From Mesorhizobium sp. M4B.F.Ca.ET.058.02.1.1 (GTDB lineage Bacteria; Pseudomonadota; Alphaproteobacteria; Rhizobiales; Rhizobiaceae), in assembly GCF_003952505.1 (NCBI RefSeq), contig NZ_CP034450.1:1240001-1304000 (forward strand): 64,000 nucleotides of DNA, in the 5' to 3' direction. Shown here piece after piece: positions 36,988 through 44,590 of the stretch. Both the position numbers and the translations under genes were made by a program. The notes beneath the pieces are model-generated. The model was not told the DNA's origin, did no database searches, and saw only the letters and a list, made by a program, of their open reading frames with translations. How positions within the stretch are numbered: the stretch's first letter is position 1; each line of letters starts with the position of its first letter.

Positions 36988-39357
36988 TCAGGCCGAAAGC
37001 CTGATCGGCCGACCGGGCGCGATGCGGCTTGCGGCTGCGACGATGGCGTCTGCATCGATGCCAAAATGGCGATAAAGATCGCCGATGGTGCCGGTCTGCC
37101 CGAAATGCTCTACTCCGAGAGGCACCGTGCGATGTCCGGCCACGGCCCCGAGCCAGGACAATGTCGCCGGATGGCCGTCGATCACCGTGATCAGCGTGCA
37201 ATGCGCCGGCAGACGGGCGAGCAGCCGCTCGGCGAGGCTCATCGCCGTGGCGTGACCACGCGCCCTTGCGCGCCGGGCGGCCGTCCAGCCGGCGTTCAGC
37301 CTGTCGGCCGACGTCACCGCGAGCACGCCAATGTCGCGTCGATCGCCTCCGATGCGGCCGGCTGCCGCGATGGCCTCTGTCGCGACCGTGCCCTGATAGG
37401 CGATCACCACCTCGGCATTCGATCCCGGCTCGCGAAGCCAGTAGGCGCCGTCGATCACGCCCTCGGCGAATCCTGGATCGCTGCGGTGCTGCGGTTGCTC
37501 CATCGGGCGGGTGGAAAGCCTCAGATAAACCGACCCGCCGGTCTCATCGCGCAGCCAGGTGCGTTCGTTCGGATCGCCCTCGCCGTCACGCTGGAGATAG
37601 TCGAAGCTCCAGTCCATGATGATCGACAGTTCATCGAGGAAGGCAGGCTCGAAAGAGGCCAGCCCGTCCTGCGCCATGCCGATAAGCGGCGTGCCGATCG
37701 ACTGGTGCGCTCCCCCTTCCGGCGCCAGCGTCACGCCCGATGGGGTGCCGACCAAGAGAAACCGGGCGTCCTGATAGCAGGCATAGTTCAGCGCATCGAG
37801 GCCGCGCGCGACGAAGGGATCGTAAACCGTTCCGACCGGGATCAATCGTTCACCGAACAGGGAATGCGACAATCCCGCCGCGCCTAGCATAAGCATCAGG
37901 TTCATCTCGGCGATGCCTAACTCAACATGCTGGCCCTTGGGCGAGAAGGCCCATTTCTGCGTCGAAGCAATACGCTCGTCGCGGAACGTGTCGGCGCGCG
38001 CCGCGCGGGCGAACAGACCGCGCCGGTTGACCCAGGGGCCGAGATTGGTCGAGACGGTCACGTCCGGCGCCATGGTGACGATCCGGTCGGCCAACGGCCC
38101 GCCTGCCTTGGCGATCTCGTCGAGGATCTTGCCGAAGCCGGCTTGCGTGGACAGCATCCTATCCGACAATTTCACTCTGTCCGGACGCGGCAAGGCCGGC
38201 GCCTCGAAACGGCGCCTGCCCTTGGCGAAAAACGGAACACCGGACAGGAAGGCGCGCAGGCCCGCTTCGTCGGGCACGGCAGCAAATGGCTTCCACTCCG
38301 CGCCCTCCGGCACGCCCATGGCGCCGCGAAAGGTCTCCATCTGCGCCGGCGTCATCAGGCCGGCATGGTTGTCCTTGTGCCCGGCCAGCGGCGTGCCCCA
38401 GCCCTTGATCGTATAGGCCAGGAAAACCGTCGGCCGGTCGTCGTCCGCCGCATCGAACGCCTCGCAGAGCGACGGCAGGCAGTGTCCGCCAAGGTTTTCC
38501 ATCAGCACTGCGAGTTCGGTGTCGCTGCGGCGGTCCAGTAGTTCCGTGATCGCACCCTGATCGCCAAGATCGTCCATGAGCCGTTTGCGCCAGGCCGCAC
38601 CGCCCTGAAAAGTCAGAGCCGAATAGAGTGCGTTGGGGCAGGCATCGATCCAGTCACGCAGGGCCTCTCCACCCGGTTCGGCAAAGGCCGCGCGTTGCAG
38701 GGCGCCATATTTGAGACGGGCCACCCGCCAGCCGAAAGCGGAAAAGATCGCCTCAATGCGGTGCCAGAGCCCTTCACGCACCACGCCGTCAAGACTCTGG
38801 CGGTTGTAGTCGATCACCCACCAGACGTTGCGCAAGTCGTGCTTCCAGCCCTCCTGCAAGGCCTCGTAGATGTTGCCTTCGTCCAGTTCCGCGTCTCCGA
38901 TCAGGGCGACCATCCGGCCTTCCTTGCCGGCCCAGTCATGGCCGCGCAGATAGTCCTGCGTCATGGAGGCGAAGATCGGGAAGGCCGCACCGAGGCCAAC
39001 CGAACCGGTCGAGAAATCGACATCGTCGACATCCTTGGTGCGCGACGGATAGCTTTGCACGCCGCCATAGCCGCGGAAATTCTTCAGCTTCTCCAGGGGC
39101 AGGTTGCCCATCAGATACTGGACCGCGTGGAACACTGGGCCGGCATGCGGCTTCACCGCTACCCGGTCCTCGGGGCGCAGGGCGTGGAAGTAAAGCGACG
39201 TGATGATCGCCGCCATCGAGGCCGAAGAGGCCTGATGGCCGCCGACCTTGACCTCCCCCTCGCCCTTGTCGCGCAGATGATTGGCGTTGTGGATCGTCCA
39301 GCAGGACAACCACAGAAGCCGGCGATGCAGGGTTTCCAGATGGGCGAGGTCGATCAT
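36988..39357 (-). CDS. mdeB: 2-oxobutyrate/pyruvate dehydrogenase E1-like protein (MdeB type)
   Basis: 789 residues with the homodimeric AceE/transketolase architecture: N-terminal GEVKVGGHQASSASMAAI, the thiamine-diphosphate motif GDAELDEGNIYEALQEG...NRQSLDG, and a central pyrimidine-binding domain (GQHVELGIAEMNLMLMLGA). It is about 100 residues shorter than AceE. The mdeA stop is only 12 bases before its start, so they form one operon. In Pseudomonas putida the same gene pair (mdeA-mdeB) handles methionine, with MdeB acting on the 2-oxobutyrate released. That role is inferred here by synteny. Confidence 0.85.
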   Translation of the reverse strand: MIDLAHLETLHRRLLWLSCWTIHNANHLRDKGEGEVKVGGHQASSASMAAIITSLYFHALRPEDRVAVKPHAGPVFHAVQYLMGNLPLEKLKNFRGYGGVQSYPSRTKDVDDVDFSTGSVGLGAAFPIFASMTQDYLRGHDWAGKEGRMVALIGDAELDEGNIYEALQEGWKHDLRNVWWVIDYNRQSLDGVVREGLWHRIEAIFSAFGWRVARLKYGALQRAAFAEPGGEALRDWIDACPNALYSALTFQGGAAWRKRLMDDLGDQGAITELLDRRSDTELAVLMENLGGHCLPSLCEAFDAADDDRPTVFLAYTIKGWGTPLAGHKDNHAGLMTPAQMETFRGAMGVPEGAEWKPFAAVPDEAGLRAFLSGVPFFAKGRRRFEAPALPRPDRVKLSDRMLSTQAGFGKILDEIAKAGGPLADRIVTMAPDVTVSTNLGPWVNRRGLFARAARADTFRDERIASTQKWAFSPKGQHVELGIAEMNLMLMLGAAGLSHSLFGERLIPVGTVYDPFVARGLDALNYACYQDARFLLVGTPSGVTLAPEGGAHQSIGTPLIGMAQDGLASFEPAFLDELSIIMDWSFDYLQRDGEGDPNERTWLRDETGGSVYLRLSTRPMEQPQHRSDPGFAEGVIDGAYWLREPGSNAEVVIAYQGTVATEAIAAAGRIGGDRRDIGVLAVTSADRLNAGWTAARRARARGHATAMSLAERLLARLPAHCTLITVIDGHPATLSWLGAVAGHRTVPLGVEHFGQTGTIGDLYRHFGIDADAIVAAASRIAPGRPIRLSA

Positions 39358-39369
39358 AGCGAACTCCGA

Positions 39370-40575
39370 TTATGCGGCGAGCGACGCCGGCATCTGCAGC
39401 GCCTGCGTGAGGTCCGCCAGGATATCCTCGACCTCTTCCAGCCCGACGGACAGCCGGACCAGCCCCTCGGAAATGCCGTGGGCGGCACGCTCTTCGGGCG
39501 TATAGGTCGAATGGGTCATGGAGGCCGGATGCTGGATCAGGGTTTCGGCGTCGCCCAGGGAGACGGCGCGCCGGATCAGTTCGAGGCGGTTCATCATCGT
39601 GCGACCTGCCGCCAGTCCGCCCTTCAGCTCAAAAGCGATCATCGCTCCGAAGCCGGGCATCTGCCGCTTGGCAAGGGCATGCTGCGAAGAACTTTCCAGC
39701 CCGGGATAATAGACCTTGGCCACCGCCGGGTGGCTCTCCAGCATTCGTGCCACCGTCATGGCACTTGCGCAATGCCGTTCCATGCGCAGCTTCAGCGTCT
39801 TGAGACCGCGCAGAACCAGCATCGCATTGAAGGGAGCCATGACCGCGCCGGTCATGTCCTTCATGCCGACCAGGCGAACCTGCGTCATGTCTTCGGCCCT
39901 GCCGACAGCGATGCCACCGACGAGATCACCGTGCCCGCCCATATATTTGGTAGCGGAATGCACGACGATATCGGCGCCGAGTTCGATCGGCCGGGTTAGC
40001 ACCGGTGTAGCGTAGGTGTTGTCGACGATCACCTTGGCGCCGTGCGCCTTGGCGATCGCGGAGACGGCAGCGATATCGACGAGCCGCATGTTCGGATTGG
40101 CCGGTGTTTCGAAATAGACGATCCGGGTCCGGGGCGAGAGCGCGCCACGCAACGCTTCCGGATCGGTCAGGTCCGCATGAGTGATGGTGATGCCGAATTT
40201 CGCCAGGCCGTGGCGCATGAAGGCGAAGGTGCAGCCGTAGAGCGTGTTGTCGGTGATGATCTCGTCGCCGGGAGACAGGAAGGTCCAGAACACCGAGCAG
40301 ATGGCGCCCATTCCCGAAGCCAGCGCAACTCCCGCTTCGGCGCCTTCCAGGTCGGCGCAGCGGCGCTCGAGGAGATCGAGCGTCGGGTTCGAGATGCGCG
40401 AATAGATGTGCCCCGGCGCCTCGCCGGCAAAGAGTGCGGCTCCTGCCTCGGCGCTGTCGAAGGCATAGGTCGAGGTCAGGTGCAGCGGCGGCGTGAGTGC
40501 ACCCTCATGCTGCGCCGGATCATGGCCAAGGTGAATGGCGCGGGTGGCAAAACTGGCGGGCTGGCGGGGGTTCAT
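39370..40575 (-). CDS. mdeA: L-methionine gamma-lyase
   Basis: 401 residues from MNPRQPASFATRAIHLG, the usual start. It is a Cys/Met-metabolism PLP enzyme with the PLP lysine in SATKYMGGHGD (Lys210), YSRISNPT, and LYGCTFAF. Cys115 in that last motif equals the methionine-lyase-specific Cys116 of P. putida, supporting lyase over cystathionine gamma-synthase or OAH sulfhydrylase. It splits methionine into methanethiol, ammonia and 2-oxobutyrate. It is operonic with mdeB and divergent from the Lrp-type mdeR. Confidence 0.9.
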   Translation of the reverse strand: MNPRQPASFATRAIHLGHDPAQHEGALTPPLHLTSTYAFDSAEAGAALFAGEAPGHIYSRISNPTLDLLERRCADLEGAEAGVALASGMGAICSVFWTFLSPGDEIITDNTLYGCTFAFMRHGLAKFGITITHADLTDPEALRGALSPRTRIVYFETPANPNMRLVDIAAVSAIAKAHGAKVIVDNTYATPVLTRPIELGADIVVHSATKYMGGHGDLVGGIAVGRAEDMTQVRLVGMKDMTGAVMAPFNAMLVLRGLKTLKLRMERHCASAMTVARMLESHPAVAKVYYPGLESSSQHALAKRQMPGFGAMIAFELKGGLAAGRTMMNRLELIRRAVSLGDAETLIQHPASMTHSTYTPEERAAHGISEGLVRLSVGLEEVEDILADLTQALQMPASLAA

Positions 40576-40660
40576 GGCGACCTCATGGCTTGGGACGGCC
40601 TGAATCTTTGCATCGAGCGCCTGGCAGGTGCTGCCAAATAATGCCACTATGCCTCACAAA

Positions 40661-40684
40661 ATTGGAATATCACGATTGTCCAAT
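40661..40684. promoter_or_regulatory. Inverted repeat, predicted MdeR operator
   Basis: ATTGGA and TCCAAT flank a 12-base centre, ending 6 bases before the mdeR start codon in the mdeR/mdeA divergent region. The location fits Lrp-type autoregulation and control of mdeAB. Confidence 0.55.
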
Positions 40685-40690
40685 CCCAAA

Positions 40691-41152
40691 ATGAAACAAA
40701 TAGATGCCAAGGATCGCCAGATCATCCGGGAGCTGCAGCGCGATGGCCGGCTGACCAACCAGGACCTGGCGGCACGCGTGAACCTCTCTCCGTCCCCGTG
40801 CCTGCGACGGGTGCGCCTGCTTGAAGAGGCTGGCGTAATCGTCGGCTACTCCGCGGATGTCGACACGCGGGCCTGCGGTTTTCAGATCACGGCCTTCATC
40901 CGCATCGCCCTGCAACGGCATGAACGCGAGGCCGTCGAGCGTTTCGAGAAGCGCATACATGACGCGGACGAGATCCTCGACTGCTTCCTGCTAACCGGAG
41001 AGGCGGACTATCTCCTGCGTGTCGTCGTGGCGGACCTCGACGAATACGAACATTTCGTCCGCAACCGCCTGCACGGCATTCCGGGCATTGGGTCCATCAC
41101 GACGAGCCTCGTCTACGGCACCGTCAAGTCGTCCCGGGTCTTCCCTCTATAG
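40691..41152 (+). CDS. mdeR: Lrp/AsnC family regulator (MdeR type)
   Basis: 153 residues from MKQIDAKDRQIIREL. The Lrp HTH (RLTNQDLAARVNLSPSPCLRRVRLLEEAGVI) and C-terminal RAM ligand domain (CFLLTGEADYLLRVVVADLDEYE) are complete. It lies head-to-head with mdeA, as in P. putida, where MdeR activates the lyase operon. It likely senses methionine or a breakdown product. Confidence 0.88.
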   Translation: MKQIDAKDRQIIRELQRDGRLTNQDLAARVNLSPSPCLRRVRLLEEAGVIVGYSADVDTRACGFQITAFIRIALQRHEREAVERFEKRIHDADEILDCFLLTGEADYLLRVVVADLDEYEHFVRNRLHGIPGIGSITTSLVYGTVKSSRVFPL

Positions 41153-41493
41153 TGCCATTGGCGTCAGGTCCCGTCTCGGCACTGATGCTGGACGGCAACG
41201 AGCATCCACTACCTCGCTCCCTCATTAAGCACTCGCAATTTCGACTGGAGGAGCAAGACAGAAAGTTCGAAAAGCTTCCAGGAACCCCAGCCAGCTATCT
41301 GCCCTCCCTTCACGCCTTCGTTGGCTTGGACACCGCCGCAAGCCGGGTGCTATGCGCTTACATTAGCAATCAACGATATATTAACAGCTATGATGCAGCC
41401 TTTCCGTATCGGGCGACGGGAACCAACCCTCCCCCATCGACGATCCGGCATCTTATGTGTGCCGCGACGTTCGACCGATGCGGAGCAAAACGC

Positions 41494-41796
41494 ATGAGTG
41501 TCGAAACAGCACTGGCGCAGCTGCTGCGCATGATTCACGGGCGGGCTCTGAATTTGGCGACGTTGCCAGACGATGAGAGAGATCTGCACTACGATCGCAT
41601 CCGCCTGTCATGTTGCGGGGCCGCCGAGCAGATTGGCCAAAGCCCCGACAAGGCAGCCATCACGGCAAACAGCGTGGTCGAATTTACCCGCGCAATGGTC
41701 GGGATCATCGAGACAGGCCGCGGGCCAGGCGCTGAGCGAAGCGCCAATCGGCCACGGGGTGAGAGTTCGAAAGTGTGGCCGGGACGGCCGCACTAG
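41494..41796 (+). CDS. Hypothetical 100-aa protein
   Basis: The ATG at 41494, with a GGAG ribosome site, starts MSVETALAQLLRMIHGRALN and gives a helical protein of 100 residues. The frame is open back to a GTG at 41152, but that region lacks protein-like composition and overlaps mdeR. No family is recognised. The C-terminal 20 residues are rich in Gly, Arg and Ser. Confidence 0.5.
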   Translation: MSVETALAQLLRMIHGRALNLATLPDDERDLHYDRIRLSCCGAAEQIGQSPDKAAITANSVVEFTRAMVGIIETGRGPGAERSANRPRGESSKVWPGRPH

Positions 41797-41877
41797 GCGT
41801 GGTGGCCCTCGCTTTCATAGCGCCGGCTCTCGAAGGTCGACGCTTCACGGACGTCTAGAATCGGGCCCAGGCTGCGA

Positions 41878-43833
41878 TCAAGCCGAGAGGTTCAGCTTGG
41901 ACCTGGCCTTGGCCTTGAGGCTGCCTCGCCGCGCAATCAGGTGATTTGTCAGCAATTTCTCGTCGATCGGTTCCGACATGAAAAACCCCTGGGCGCCGTG
42001 GCATTGTTCGGCGATCAGGAAAGCCAGTTGTCCTTCGGTTTCCACCCCCTCGGCCATGACAGTCAGGCTGAGAGAGTTGGCCAGCGCGATAATTCCTCCG
42101 ACAACGTCCTGCTTTTTCCTGGACGATTCCAGATCGTTCAAGAACGATCGATCGATCTTCAGCTGATTGAGGTCGAGATCGGCAAGGTAGCCGAAACTCG
42201 AATATCCGGATCCAAAATCGTCGAGCGCCAAACTGACCCCGAGATTGCGAATTTTCGACAATGTGTTCAACGCATCCTTGCTTTGGATGAAAACCCCTTC
42301 CGTGATTTCCAACTGCAGGCGCGACGGCGGCAATCCCGTTTGCAGCAGCACCTCCGCGAGGTGCACGAAAAATCCATCGTCCTGCAGGGTCTTGCCCGAG
42401 ACATTGACCGCGCAGATGAAATCGGCGGCGGAAATCGACATCCACTGCACTGCCTGCGCGCAGGCCTTGCTCAGCACGATCTTGTCGATTTCCAGGATCA
42501 AATCACTCCGTTCCGCGGTCGGAATGAATGAGTCAGGCAGGCGCACCGTTCCCGAAACGCGGTCGCGCCATCGGACCAGGGCTTCGGCGCCGATCATACG
42601 CCCCGTCGCCAATTCGAACTGTGGCTGCCAAACCAGAAAATACTCATCGGCGTTCAGCGCTTGCTTGATCGCCGCCTCCTCGCCCAGCTGCGCATCAATC
42701 TGGCTGAGGATAGCAGGCGAGAACGTCACAAAGCCGGACCGTCCTTCCGCCTTCGCGGCATAGAGCGCGCTGTCGGCGTTGCGCAACAAGGTGGAGATAT
42801 CCGAGCCATGATCCGGGAAAGACGCCATGCCGATGCTGGCGCCGATGCGCACCTGGTGACCGTCCAGATCGGCAAACCGGTTCAGCTGCTCGCGCAGACG
42901 ATGGCCGAGATCGTCCGAATGCCCGATCGCCATGACGGCGAACTCGTCTCCTCCCAGGCGGACGGCGGCCACTTCGCCTGGCCGTTCGACCGACTGCAAG
43001 GTCTCGGCAACGGCCTTCAGCAGCAGATCGCCAATGTGATGACCGAACGTGTCGTTGACGCTCTTGAAGTGATCCAGGTCGATCAGGAACAGCCGGAGCG
43101 GCTTGCCGGCCAGCCTTGCCCGCTCCAGCAGCCCGTCTCTGTTGGCGGACATCCAGGCGCGATTCTTCAACTCGGTCGTCGCATCGCGCCAGGCGAGAAA
43201 TTCCAGCTTGCTGATGGTTTCCCGTCGGCCGATGAGCAGCACGGCGGTTCCGATCGCAAGCGCCGACAATACCGTCAAGGCAAAGGCAATCTGGTAGTTG
43301 AACCTGTTGAGGTTCTTCTCGGCCGCATAAAGATCGACGTTAACTTCTTCCCCATATTTGTAGTATTCGTCGTTCATGCGAGCGACGATCTGGTCGAGCT
43401 CAATTCCCAGTTCTTTCAGGCTGTTTTCATCGAAAGGCAAGCCGGCCGCAAGGATGGCATCGATCCGCTTCACAGCGTCATTGACCTGCGGCACGATACC
43501 GGCGTAGGCAGGGATTTCGCTAATCGTGTCGCCGCCGTCGATCCGCTCGAAACGGATGTAGACCAGATCGTTTGCGGCCGCCAATTGCTCAAGACTTTCA
43601 GGCGAACCGCCGGCCAGCTGGGCAAGTGAAACCATATCCCGCAGATGCGTCACGTCGCGTATCGCAATGTGGAACTCGCGAATGGCGAAGAAGCCGAAAC
43701 GCGGCATCGCGCTCTCTATCTTGCTGACGCTCGTGAACAGCACCGCGATCAAGATAGCTGAGCAGACGGCTGCCGATGCAGCCGCGGCTACGTAGGTTAC
43801 AGGAAGCCGCCAGGCTTTGCTTCTAGACCACAT
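41878..43833 (-). CDS. Membrane GGDEF-EAL protein (c-di-GMP turnover)
   Basis: 651 residues. Two membrane helices (about 13-35 and 181-202) bracket a periplasmic sensor region. The GGDEF domain has LGGDEF at about 294-298 and the upstream Asp-bearing segment (FLIDLDHFKSVND), so cyclase activity is possible. The EAL domain keeps E-A-L (GAEALVRW), EITEG, DDFGSGYSS and LKID, so phosphodiesterase activity is possible too. Which one dominates is unclear. A periplasmic molybdopterin-type protein precedes it, 21 bases away, probably in the same operon. Confidence 0.9.
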   Translation of the reverse strand: MWSRSKAWRLPVTYVAAAASAAVCSAILIAVLFTSVSKIESAMPRFGFFAIREFHIAIRDVTHLRDMVSLAQLAGGSPESLEQLAAANDLVYIRFERIDGGDTISEIPAYAGIVPQVNDAVKRIDAILAAGLPFDENSLKELGIELDQIVARMNDEYYKYGEEVNVDLYAAEKNLNRFNYQIAFALTVLSALAIGTAVLLIGRRETISKLEFLAWRDATTELKNRAWMSANRDGLLERARLAGKPLRLFLIDLDHFKSVNDTFGHHIGDLLLKAVAETLQSVERPGEVAAVRLGGDEFAVMAIGHSDDLGHRLREQLNRFADLDGHQVRIGASIGMASFPDHGSDISTLLRNADSALYAAKAEGRSGFVTFSPAILSQIDAQLGEEAAIKQALNADEYFLVWQPQFELATGRMIGAEALVRWRDRVSGTVRLPDSFIPTAERSDLILEIDKIVLSKACAQAVQWMSISAADFICAVNVSGKTLQDDGFFVHLAEVLLQTGLPPSRLQLEITEGVFIQSKDALNTLSKIRNLGVSLALDDFGSGYSSFGYLADLDLNQLKIDRSFLNDLESSRKKQDVVGGIIALANSLSLTVMAEGVETEGQLAFLIAEQCHGAQGFFMSEPIDEKLLTNHLIARRGSLKAKARSKLNLSA

Positions 43834-43854
43834 GGCTGGACGTAAGGCGGAAGT

Positions 43855-44382
43855 TCAATTGCCAGGGGCCATCGTTTTTATCAGCCAGATCCATCGAGGT
43901 TTGCGAACTGGCGTATCGAAGGCTGGATAGTCATCGAGAGGGTAGATCAGCCGCGTGGGACCTTGCGTGCGCCGCGTCAACAGCTTGCCGTCCTGGCGAG
44001 TGGCAAGAAGCAGGGGACCTTCGATCCAGTCTTCCTTCGGGATTACCTGCACATAGTCGTCCACCGCCCGCAGGACGACTGACGATTCACCCTCCAGTCC
44101 GACCAGCTTGACCACATCCCGGAACAGAACGCCCTGAAACGCAAGTTGCCCTTTTTCAAAGGGACTTGGGGTGGAAACGCTGTAAAGGCCGAGCTTTTCC
44201 AGCTGTCGCAGCGTGACCGGGATCGATTCGCCGTTCTTCTCGACATTGAAAGCAACGGTATCGGGAGGATCCGGATATTTGGCCGGTTCCATGGCGAATG
44301 CCGGCAGCATGCCGATTGCCGAAATGACCAGAACAATCAGGATCCGATCAAGTGCAGATAAACTTCTCTCGAGGATCGACAC
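43855..44382 (-). CDS. Periplasmic molybdopterin-oxidoreductase-like protein
   Basis: 175 residues with a signal peptide (IVLVISAIGMLPAFA) and a short domain resembling the molybdopterin-binding domain of the YedY/sulfite-oxidase class (GVLFRDVVKLVGLEG, LIYPLDDYP). The conserved Cys ligand of true enzymes is not apparent, so it may be a non-catalytic sensor partner. It precedes the GGDEF-EAL gene by 21 bases, a linkage often seen in proteobacteria. Confidence 0.7.
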   Translation of the reverse strand: MSILERSLSALDRILIVLVISAIGMLPAFAMEPAKYPDPPDTVAFNVEKNGESIPVTLRQLEKLGLYSVSTPSPFEKGQLAFQGVLFRDVVKLVGLEGESSVVLRAVDDYVQVIPKEDWIEGPLLLATRQDGKLLTRRTQGPTRLIYPLDDYPAFDTPVRKPRWIWLIKTMAPGN

Positions 44383-44590
44383 AACGCAGTCCTTTCCATT
44401 TCCATGGCCAGTACCAACCGTTGCCGGCTCGCCGATACTGTCGGCGGAGCTGCCATCCTTCCATCGAATGTTTATTTTTCAGTTAGCTTTTGGTTGCAGC
44501 GGGCGTCGTTGCTGATGGCCGATGCAGGCTAACCAACGCCCATCGAAAGCATATCAAGGAGCTGGGCGCCAAGCCGGGCCGCCTCGCACG

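Noticed and set aside
40576..40690. SAM riboswitch in front of mdeA
   Set aside because: The region is only 115 bases, I see no SAM-I or SAM-II core, and a simple Lrp-type dyad explains control.
41152..41493. N-terminal extension of the 100-aa protein back to the mdeR stop
   Set aside because: The stretch lacks protein-like patterns and has no ribosome site; the ATG at 41494 has GGAG at the right distance.
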